Positions 9,461 to 17,283 of a stretch of DNA of 20,483 nt are shown here, piece by piece. Below the pieces are notes generated by a model. That model saw only the letters and a program-made list of their open reading frames with translations. It was not told where the DNA came from and made no database searches. Both the position numbers and the translations under genes were made by a program. Source of the DNA: Entamoeba invadens IP1 (taxonomy: Eukaryota; Evosea; Mastigamoebida; Endamoebidae); the NCBI RefSeq assembly GCF_000330505.1, contig NW_004191924.1:70319-90801 (forward strand), written 5' to 3'. How positions within the stretch are numbered: the first letter of the stretch is position 1; each line of letters begins with the position of its first letter.

Positions 9461-9807
9461 AAGTAAACTATATTTTCTAACAATACAAATTAAAAGTATC
9501 ATAAAATGTAATTAAAACAATTAATATAAATTAATATAAATTATTAAAATAATTATTAATTGTTTATTAATAATACAATACTATATAATAATGTAATCCC
9601 ATAATTTATAATTTCAAATATAACTAAATTTATAAACATTACTTATTCAAATATCAAAGAGATGAAGTCTTTATAGTAAACCTGAATATTTATATGACGA
9701 TGGTTGTCACGTATAGATTGAGCTTTTTATAAATCATTGACCATTTTATAATATAAAAATATTTTTTTATTCTATTGACCAATTGATAAAATAACCAACC
9801 AAAAACA
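9461..9807. repeat. Left arm of a 348-bp inverted duplication
   Basis: This arm is the reverse complement of 11794-12142. From about 9510 to 9807 I see no differences; the outermost 45 bp have a few substitutions and small indels. The inner end of the arm encodes the last residues of a gene (FLVGYFINWSIE and a stop on the minus strand), which the right arm also encodes on the plus strand. The bases just outside the arms are TAAT on both sides (9457-9460 and 12143-12146), which could be a target duplication or chance in A+T-rich DNA. Confidence 0.93.
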
Positions 9808-10075
9808 AAATGTCGTTGTCATCAAATCCAATTAATGGTGTTGGACTCGCACTAAAATTGCCCAAATGATGTGAACACCCACTTTCTGTCTTTTCGAGTG
9901 TCAAATTTGAAAACACGAAATTTCCAATAAAAACAATTTGTGTTGTTGGAAGAGTCACATTTTCACTCAACACAAATTCACTGTTCGTTTCGATTTGTAA
10001 CGTTTTCGTGCGCTTTTTAATATTAAAACTCTTCCAATGAGTCGCATTGGTTCCTTTAAAACCCACAAGTTGACT
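9767..10075 (-). pseudogene. Fragment of an unidentified Entamoeba gene
   Basis: About 100 open codons run to a TAA just after FINWSIE, without an ATG; a TAA (10076-10078) closes the frame upstream. The piece contains short alternating-hydrophobic stretches (LPTTQIVFIGNFVFSNLTL) like those in large Entamoeba surface proteins with repetitive ectodomains, and a hydrophobic C-terminus (ILFLVGYFINW). I do not recognise a family with confidence; a TMK-type ectodomain fragment is one option. Its last codons lie inside the left arm of the inverted duplication. Confidence 0.45.
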
Positions 10076-10800
10076 TTACTAGTAAACCGTACTACTAAAT
10101 ATACACTTTATTATTTATTTATAATTTAATAATTTATACTATATAAAGTGGTAAAAAAACAAAAACAGTTTTATATAGGAAAAACCTAATTATTATTTAT
10201 TCAAAAATAAATAACAATTATAAAAAATCAATAAGAAGTTATTTATTTACGTTTTTAATTATTTTTATACTTTTTGTCTTTTAATTATACCAACCAGATT
10301 CACAAAGTCCATAAGTTTATATTTGAGAAAGTTATATCTCCGAATCAAAAATAAATCAATTTTAGTAACCAAAACGATTAGCAATAGTTTGACAAAACGA
10401 ATTTGTCATTTTGTCAAAAATGATACAATTTGATTGTAAAATATACGATATATAAACTATCATAGATGGTTTAGTTATAATAATGCTTTAATTATCAAAG
10501 TTAATAAATTACTCTTTTCCATTTTATTTTTATTTTAAATATTTTTTAGTTTTATTATAATTTAATGAATGAACAAACTAAATACTAATAACTAAACTAC
10601 AAAAAGACATTATGTAAAAATACTTTCTACAGAAACATATTTCTAGTTACAAAATAGTTTCTTATAATTAGACAAACTTACCTTAAACAGCAGGGAAAAT
10701 ATATTATAAATTATTATACCTATATGTTCTATTTTTATTTCATTTTTGTTCTTTTCTCTTGTAAATGTGCTTATTATGAACTAGAATACTATAGTAATAT
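10076..10800. other. A+T-rich centre of the inverted duplication
   Basis: No coding frame or RNA gene is visible. The sequence is simple A+T-rich DNA leading into an 11-bp tandem array. Confidence 0.55.
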
Positions 10801-10855
10801 AGTATTATTATAGTATTATTATAGTATTATTATTGTATCATTATAGTATTACTAT
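10801..10855. repeat. 11-bp tandem repeat, five units
   Basis: Units of AGTATTATTAT start at 10801, 10812 and 10823, with variants TGTATCATTAT (10834) and AGTATTACTAT (10845). Both flanks carry inverted pieces ACTATAGTAATAT and ATATGTATTACTATAG, so the array as a whole (about 10785-10875) could fold back. Confidence 0.85.
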
Positions 10856-10899
10856 AGTAATATGTATTACTATAGAAAGTAAACACATTAATTCAAAAC

Positions 10900-11330
10900 A
10901 ACACTCCAAATCGCTCTTCATACGTACAACGATGATTTCATGGTTCAACATTTCGTTTGATCGCCAGTGAGTTATATGTTGTTTTAGTGTGGTTATAGCA
11001 GTTTGTTAGTATTTTATTATTTAACAATAGAACCAACTCATATTGTCTTCTGTAATATGACAACGAGATATGTTTCTTTGGAAAAGTCGGGTTTGGCTGT
11101 TATTTGACGAAATATTCAACGACAGTAGTGTCACCATCACGAAATAAATTGCTTTGTGAAGTTTTTTGTAAATTAGTTCTTGTTATTATTTGTGGGTGTT
11201 AGATTAATGTGGTCTGAGTCTTCATTGGGGCTCTTTATTTACAAAAAGAGAAATTTATTAGCAAATATAGATGATCTATGTTCTCAATATTGCCATTGTT
11301 GTATTCTTTTAATTAAATGCATTTTTTTTT
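10900..11330 (+). pseudogene. Probable decayed coding DNA
   Basis: Base composition rises above the local background, and short plus-strand protein-like pieces appear between stops (for example MISWFNISFDRQ and DEIFNDSSVTITK). No frame remains open for more than about 30 codons, and I cannot name a parent gene. It may be a further piece of the surface-protein relic at the other end of the centre. Confidence 0.25.
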
Positions 11331-11512
11331 CGTTTTGATGCTTTGCTCAATTTATGAAACTTTAACTTTCAATTCAAAACAGTAGATAAAGACAATTTGA
11401 AAAGACAGTTTTTTGAGTAAATAATATAAATAATAATATAGTATATATATTATACTAATTTAAATTAATGTATAGAACGAATGCTGTATCGATACAACAA
11501 TTGACCAACACT

Positions 11513-11838
11513 ATATGTACTTGATGTGTCAATGTGAACAACAGTTTGTGTTTTCATTTCAAATGTTTGAGTTGTGTAATAGTTGCATTATCGACTCGGA
11601 AAGAAAAAGAAAACCATGCCATCTTCTCTTTAATTGTATGTTCTTTTCTTGTTTTTGGATTGTCATTCTTGGCTGTAGTGACTGTGTCAATTACTTCAGT
11701 TTTTGTCAAAGTGCTTAATATCGAAATACCAACACAACAAAGTTATTTACAACTTGTGGAAGTTTAATTCTATTTATTGTATTCTTATAATTATGTTTTT
11801 GGTTGGTTATTTTATCAATTGGTCAATAGAATAAAAAA
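11513..11838 (+). pseudogene. Decayed membrane-protein fragment
   Basis: Two overlapping frames give a Cys-bearing start (CLSCVIVAL), a charged patch (STRKEKENHA) and a strongly hydrophobic stretch long enough for a membrane helix (FSLIVCSFLVFGLSFLAVV). After a stop in that frame, another frame reads into the right arm and ends with MFLVGYFINWSIE and TAA, the same gene end found in the left arm. This fits a broken single-pass surface protein, possibly TMK-related; the family is not certain. Confidence 0.35.
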
Positions 11839-12142
11839 ATATTTTTATATTATAAAATGGTCAATGATTTATAAAAAGCTCAATCTATACGTGACAACCA
11901 TCGTCATATAAATATTCAGGTTTACTATAAAGACTTCATCTCTTTGATATTTGAATAAGTAATGTTTATAAATTTAGTTATATTTGAAATTATAAATTAT
12001 GGGATTACATTATTATATAGTATTGTATTATTAATAAACAATTAATAATTATTTTAATAATTTATATTAATTTATATTAATTGTTTTAATTACATTTTAT
12101 AATACTTTTTTTATTTGTATTGTTAAATAATATAGTTTACTT
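11794..12142. repeat. Right arm of a 348-bp inverted duplication
   Basis: This is the reverse complement of 9461-9807; the inner 295 bp or so look identical. The centre between the arms is 1,986 bp. Because the arms are largely non-coding, the identity points to a recent event or gene conversion rather than selection. Confidence 0.93.
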
Positions 12143-12450
12143 TAATTAACGAGTCCCCACACTGCTCAATAGCTTTAATGAAAGACATAAGTCATTGTGT
12201 TGTTTGTGAAACAGACCACTTTTTTGAATGGATCACGTCTTTCGTGTTCCAGTTTTTTTCGAAGTGTTTGAGTGATTTGGAGTGTTTAAAGTGCTCTTCC
12301 AATTATTTTGTTTATGAGACGTATTTATGTGAGAAGACAACACACTTACAAAAATGTGCCATTATTGGTAATTTATGTAATTATGGGTGTGAGATGTGTG
12401 ACGATGGATATTCCCTTATTAACAACATTAAAGAGATTGGCTGGGTCTAA
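12133..12450 (+). pseudogene. TMK-like Cys-rich ectodomain fragment
   Basis: About 100 open codons encode a Cys-rich piece with the CXXC spacing of Entamoeba TMK ectodomains: CVVCETDHFF, CLKCSSNYF, then CNYGCEMCDDGYS. There is no signal peptide, membrane helix or kinase domain, and the frame ends after EIGWV. It starts right at the outer edge of the right arm of the inverted duplication, which appears to cut it off. It is a fragment rather than a working gene. Confidence 0.6.
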
Positions 12451-13396
12451 TCTTGTATTGTAACACCCCATATAGTAATCTGCTTTTTAGTTGAACAAAA
12501 AATTTCAATTTTTATACAAATGTTGTGTTTTTTTAAATTAGAATATAAAGAACACATGGAGTAAAACAATCGGTTTTGAATAGAGAAGTTATATGTTTTG
12601 AAGGGCACTTATCTGTTGAAGATAAAGTTACATCAAACTTAAACCTAAACAATTATATTAAATTAACTTTATAATATTAAAAACACTTCAAATTGTTAAA
12701 CCAAGCATTTCCAAAATAATTATTGCCGAAAATGTGGTATTATAACGTACGAATTTATAAGAAATTTACATTTTGGTTATTAAATGGTGACGTGGGTAAT
12801 TAGGATTGGGATTTTGGAAATCTTTGGTTAAAACACTTATTTTATGTAAATTTTCATGATTTTTGTATTATTGATTATAAATACAAATTATTATTTTATA
12901 TAGTTTTATCCAGAACAAGTGTTTTTAATAGGACCAGCTTTTTTACCTTAACCAAAATAAAGTATTTGCCGCTGATGTTTTTTTACCAAAGTCTACTATA
13001 CAGCCATTGTATGTTTGTCCCATGTCATCCACTTTACTTGTCCGTACTGTGTGGACGAGGATGTGGTTCCCCTGTTTACTTGTAGATTATCATACAAACA
13101 GTCTGCACAAACAGACTGTTTGAGTGCGACATTATTAGCCTTTTTTCAATTCCCTGTCTCCGTCTCACTCGATTTCCACTGATCCGAAGTAAATAATCGG
13201 CATTTTTTGATTTCTGGAACAAGACCAAATAATTACCAAAATTTCTATTTCCTATAAATTTAATTTGCATATTATATCAAATAGTAAAAAAAACTATATA
13301 AAGACAAAGTATAAAGTTTTTCCGTTTTTAATTGTGTCACATAGAATTTATATTCTTTTTTATTGATATATAAATCCAAGCTCAATAACATATAAT
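12451..13396. other. Intergenic DNA with weak coding traces
   Basis: Most of this stretch is A+T-rich and empty. At 12940-13270 the composition is more balanced, and the minus strand gives a 64-codon frame (13270 to 13076, FIGNRNFGNYLVLFQ) followed in other frames by pieces such as TAVSS-like short runs and CIVDFGKKTSAANTLFW. This could be a decayed gene, but I cannot identify it. A perfect hairpin lies at 13095-13122. Confidence 0.35.
13095..13122. repeat. Perfect 11-bp hairpin
   Basis: CAAACAGTCTG (13095-13105) and CAGACTGTTTG (13112-13122) are perfect inverted copies around a 6-base loop. No run of T follows, and this is a eukaryotic window, so it is not a bacterial-type terminator. Confidence 0.85.
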
Positions 13397-13912
13397 ATGG
13401 GTAACTGTTTTGGCAAAAACAAACGTGTTTGGGTCTTAATGATCGGTCTTGACGCTGCTGGAAAAACGACAATATTGTACCATCTCAAATATTACAAATA
13501 TGTTAATACAATACCAACTATGGGATTTAATGTTGAGGATGTCCAGTACAAAAGAATTGTTTTTAATGTATGGGATATTAATGGGGGTTCATGTTTAAGA
13601 CCAATGACACGCCAATATTATAGTAGAACACAAGCTATAATATACGTGATAGACACAAACGACCAGGAACGCATTAATGAGGCAAAAGAATTTGTTCATC
13701 AATTTTGTAATGATGAAGAACTTTTTAATGTACCAATTCTCTTCTATTTAAATAAAACCGATTTACCAAATGCTTTGACTAAACAAGAAATCATTGATAA
13801 AATGGAACTTCAATCAATAGTAGGACACGAATGGATGTGCCAAGAATGCTGTGGTATCACTGGGGATGGCTCGTTTGAAGGACTTGGTTGGTTATATTCA
13901 AAATTTATTTAA
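13397..13912 (+). CDS. Divergent Arf-family small GTPase
   Basis: The protein has 171 residues (human Arf1 has 181) and an unbroken frame from ATG to TAA. Arf proteins recruit coats and lipid-modifying enzymes to membranes when bound to GTP. G1 is GLDAAGKT (17-24), switch I carries IPTMGFNVE (39-47) and G4 is NKTD (119-122). Gly2 suits N-myristoylation, but the N-terminal helix is about 8 residues shorter than in Arf1 and includes a Cys at position 4. The G3 region is unusual: WDINGG (59-64) replaces WDVGGQ, so the Gln needed for GTP hydrolysis in Arf1 (Gln71) is Gly. G5 is CCGITGDG in place of CATSGDG. These changes predict altered nucleotide turnover. It could be an Arf or Arf-like paralogue; no intron is visible. 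It stands alone, with decayed coding traces upstream. Confidence 0.93.
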   Translation: MGNCFGKNKRVWVLMIGLDAAGKTTILYHLKYYKYVNTIPTMGFNVEDVQYKRIVFNVWDINGGSCLRPMTRQYYSRTQAIIYVIDTNDQERINEAKEFVHQFCNDEELFNVPILFYLNKTDLPNALTKQEIIDKMELQSIVGHEWMCQECCGITGDGSFEGLGWLYSKFI

Positions 13913-14035
13913 ATTTGGTTTTAAAAAGTATAATAATAAATGTCTAACTAAACTTGGCCTTGAAGATTCATCAAAATACTTGGGTTGATAATATTTATTT
14001 AAAGTCATAAACACACAATAAATTATTCAGAAATA

Positions 14036-14285
14036 CAGTGACAGGGGTTTATTTGTCGTAATATAGTGCATAAAAAACTATTTGTAGAATTTGAGAATAT
14101 TTTTTAAAAAGTTCGTTTTAATATAGAATTTTATTTTTAAGTATAAATTTGGTTTTAATTCAACGAAAGTTACAGATTCGAGAACAAATAATTAATTGTC
14201 GTAGACTAAAATGATTGGTCAGTTGTGCGACAAATAGACTTGTTTGACAATTAAGATAACGACAAATAGACACCTTTCACCATAG
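14036..14285. mobile_element. Element F: candidate 250-bp miniature transposon
   Basis: The ends are inverted copies with gaps: the left reads CAGTGACAGGGG then TATTTGTCG, and the right, read inward, CTATGGTGAAAGG then CTATTTGTCG. TA flanks both sides (14034-14035 and 14286-14287). A second copy of the CGACAAATAGAC motif lies at about 14228-14239 beside the terminal one at 14260-14271. No coding capacity is visible. The terminal match is weaker than for the other elements. Confidence 0.5.
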
Positions 14286-14321
14286 TAACAAATATATTAA
14301 AATGTGTGTCAAATAATTATA

Positions 14322-15434
14322 CAGATAGAGGATAAAGTCAGTGACAAAATATAAATAACCCGTTTTTCTAAGGAAGTATAAAGTTCAATAGTTGTATTTT
14401 ACTATTAACCCAGGTTTTTTAATTCCAATAAATGGATGGTAAAGGTAAAGTAGGTGACAACATTCCTATGCTATTTTTTCATTGTTTTCCAAAAAATTGA
14501 GGGAAAAAAGACTGTAAATTTAAAAAACACAAAAAGGGCAATAATGTGTTCAAGCTTTTCTGAAAAAAAGTGATCTTAATTAAAAAAGAATTTCAATAAT
14601 AAAATTAAATGATTACCATTAAAACCACGAACCCTCAACCACAAAACTCACTTGAATTAACCAGAGACAATAAAAAGCCAGATACTCTTCCAATCATTGC
14701 CATTGTACACTTTAAATTCCAATGAATTTGGTTGATATGATAGATGGGGGAACAATCTTACAAATTCATTATAACGGGTTTGTTCTTTACATAGTTTTTT
14801 TCTTTTTTTTTCTGAAAAAATCTGATAATTTAGACCTTCGTTGGATCGATCAAGCACAATAAGACCTGTCACTTCTTTGATGTGGCAGACTAAGATCTCA
14901 TTTATTATATCTTTTTGTTGGGAGTCAAAGTTTGCAATGTTAACGACATTAACGTAGTTGTTGGGGCTGTGAGTTTAATTATTGTTGTTTGATTGGGAAA
15001 TACCGTTGTCTGGAAAAACGGTCTAAAACCATTTGAAAAGTCGAAATACACTTTATATATCAATAAAAAAGTGGAAGCGCTTTCAACATTACGGGAAATT
15101 ATCCCTTTACTTTGAAATGACGAGATAATCCTCTCATTTGTTTCTTATTGATTGTTTTCCTTTTATTTTTTAAAATTTTAATGTCGTGTGTTATTTCTTT
15201 AAAGTTAACGAGTTTTTTTATTCGGTTTTGTTATAGAGCCTAAATCTTCTGTGAATTTTCATTAATTGATAAGAAATAGGCGTTACAATGTGTACAACAC
15301 TATATGCAAAAGGATTGACAATAAGTGTTGGTTCAATTTACTCATTATTAAAATGTTAATAATATTTTTTGTTTTATAAAACATTATTTCTTGTCACCGA
15401 CTTTATCCTTGTCACCCATATTTTCCTTTATCTG
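14322..15434. mobile_element. Element E: 1.1-kb non-autonomous DNA transposon
   Basis: Both ends start CAGATA(A/G)AGG inward and contain GATAAAGTC(A/G)GTGACAA, and TA flanks both sides (14320-14321 and 15435-15436). The right end has an extra 18-bp piece, including a second GTGACAAG, between the tip and the shared motif. A third partial copy (GTAAAGTAGGTGACAA) lies inside the left end near 14440-14456. The element carries a degenerate minus-strand coding fragment that does not look like a transposase. Confidence 0.75.
14657..15144 (-). pseudogene. Unidentified coding fragment inside element E
   Basis: Two overlapping frames read as one broken protein. The first runs 80 codons from 15144 to a stop at 14905-14907 (NERIISSFQSKGII, then FSNGFRPFFQTTVFP). 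Near 14955 a one-base shift leads into the second, which runs to TAA at 14657-14659 (VNVVNIANFDSQQKDI, EVTGLIVLDRSNEGL, RLFPHLSYQPNSLEF). There is no ATG at the start. No catalytic DDE pattern is visible. I do not recognise the family; it may be a captured host gene piece or the element's own degenerate gene. Confidence 0.5.
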
Positions 15435-15825
15435 TAATCACTCGAAAAAAGTATTTTTGCATTGATTTCATTAATTGATTCTTTTTGATTCTTTTATATT
15501 GATTATAGTAAAAATTCTATCAGTTTATGATTTTGACCAATCAAAAATGGCTTACACATCGATAGAATATAATGATTTTCCACATATTTGGCACCGAAAC
15601 CCGCAAAAAAATAATGTCAATTGCAAATATCTATTTATTTGATAAAAGTAAAAACTTGGTAATAAAAAATAAAAAAGAGAAAAAATGTCAAACAAAAAAA
15701 AATTCAAAAAAGATAAGAGAAGAAAAGCAGAAAATGCTCCTCTCAAAATATTAAACTTTAAATAAAAATGATAATAAAAATGCATCAACTTCTACACACC
15801 AATCACAAGAGCACGCTTGTGATTG
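15435..15825. other. A+T-rich spacer
   Basis: No convincing gene. A 60-codon Lys-rich plus-strand frame (15572-15754) is what simple A-rich DNA would give. A perfect 10-bp hairpin (15800-15825) closes the stretch. Confidence 0.5.
15800..15825. repeat. Perfect 10-bp hairpin
   Basis: CAATCACAAG (15800-15809) and CTTGTGATTG (15816-15825) pair perfectly around a 6-base loop. The hairpin sits directly at the point where HSP70 similarity begins, so it may mark the breakpoint of that fragment. Confidence 0.8.
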
Positions 15826-16588
15826 CTGTGATGACATCTACAAGTCAATAACAGTAAGTCGAGAATGGGCTTGAAGACGCCAAACAGGACAAGGGAGCAT
15901 TGACGAATTTATGTATATTTGTGAGTTAGGAATACCAAATGTAGTCCAGATATTACAAAACTTTTTCAATGGGAAAGAGAACATGAAATTAGATGAGGAA
16001 GTTACATATGGTGCTGCTGTGCTGGATGCTATTCTGACTGGAAATGGGGAAAGATAACAAAAGAAGTGTTGCTGGTTGGTGTAGAAACTGACATTTGGGA
16101 TAGAGACAGCTGGTGGTGTGATGACAGAATTGATACAACGAAACTCAACAATTCCAGCAAGGAAGTCACAGATATTTTCGACACATGCAGACAATAAGCC
16201 ACGCGTATTCATCGAACTCTTCGAGGATGAGGTATCTATGACATCACATTGCAACCCGTTTGACAATTTTGAGTTGAGTGGCATCTCACCCGCACCACGT
16301 GGAATTCCACAAGTTGAAGTCACATTTGAGACAAATGCAAATGGGATTCTGAATGTCTTAGCTGAAAACGAGATAACAGGTAAAAAGAATAAAATCACAA
16401 CCACCAATGATAATGGAAGATTCTCAAAGGAACAGATCTACATGACGGTTGGAGAAGCAAAAAAAGTTCAAGGCAGAGGACGATAAGATGAAGGAACTAT
16501 TTGGGGCAAATAAAAAAAGTTTAAGAACTTCTGATACTCAATGAAACACATTAGACGACAAAACTGCAATTAAAGTAACAATTAAATA
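15826..16588 (+). pseudogene. HSP70 chaperone fragment, degenerate
   Basis: This is a relic of a cytosolic-type HSP70. It begins in the late nucleotide-binding domain (DDIYKSITVSR, then [16 protein letters not shown] and TYGAAV), continues with the linker and substrate-binding domain ([71 protein letters not shown]) and stops in the helical lid ([18 protein letters not shown]). The first two thirds of the ATPase domain and the C-terminal tail are missing. Breaks include a stop near 15870, frameshifts near 15925, 16050 and 16085, and another near 16465. The best open piece is 16118-16486. No poly(A) tract or target duplication marks it as a retrocopy. Confidence 0.92.
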
Positions 16589-16933
16589 GATTTGACATTT
16601 CATTGACAATTTTTTGACATTTGGACAAATACAATTTTATTCTTTGTGGAATCTGACTTTAATTTATTGTTTTTATTAAAAACAATTTTTTGATAATGAT
16701 ATAAAATTGAGACGTGTTAATAAAAAATACTAAACTATCGTTTTTTTCAATAACACAAGATATTAAAACTGTATTTTAACGATATCAAAGTATCAATTAA
16801 AACAATAAAAAATATTTTTAAAATATGTCATTCTGATTTAATTATAGCATGTATATTTATAATTATAATCAAAAGTGAATTGGTTTTTAACAGACTATTT
16901 ATAAATCAAATAATTTTACTTTCGAATTTATTA
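16589..16933. other. A+T-rich spacer
   Basis: No frame, RNA gene or repeat array is visible. It ends in the TA (16932-16933) used by element B1. Confidence 0.6.
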
Positions 16934-17168
16934 CAGTAGGAAGAAATATGGGGATGCTCGAAAAAGAAGGATGCTCGTAACTATTGGTTAATTTCAATTG
17001 AAAAATAATAAAATTACTATTAATTTTAATATAAATTATTAATCAAAAAAATAAAATGAAAAAACCGAATAAATTTATATTAATTATTTATTATTAATAA
17101 TATTAAATTAATTAATATTTAGATGAGCACCCCCCTTTTTCTCAGCATCCCACTTTTTCCTTTAACTG
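16934..17168. mobile_element. Element B1: 235-bp miniature transposon
   Basis: The left end reads CAGTAGGAAGAAATATGGGG then ATGCTCG; the right end, read inward, CAGTTAAAGGAAAAAGTGGG then ATGCTGAG. TA flanks both sides (16932-16933 and 17169-17170). Each end carries two GATGCTC-like motifs about 17 bp apart, which could be transposase-binding sites. The core is A+T-rich and non-coding. B2 and B3 are related copies; B2 is in inverted orientation. Confidence 0.9.
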
Positions 17169-17283
17169 TATATCTAAAAGTATGAAATCAAACCAGAATT
17201 GTTAATATCACAAAGAAGTTAAAATATCAGTTATTGTAACAACAGTTTTAGTTTTTTAAAATACATTTTTTCAAGTACAGATA
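17169..17283. other. Spacer between elements B1 and B2
   Basis: This 115-bp unique stretch separates two copies of the B family that lie in opposite orientation, so the whole of 16934-17486 can fold back on itself. Confidence 0.6.

Noticed and set aside
10785..10875. CRISPR-like array at the 11-bp repeats
   Set aside because: The units are contiguous without spacers, and the genome is eukaryotic.
15552..15788. Short frames on both strands at 15552-15788
   Set aside because: They are F/L-rich and K-rich mirror images of one A-rich stretch, with no family signal.
15838..16407. 189-codon minus-strand frame
   Set aside because: It lies opposite the HSP70 relic, whose plus-strand translation matches the family over most of its length.
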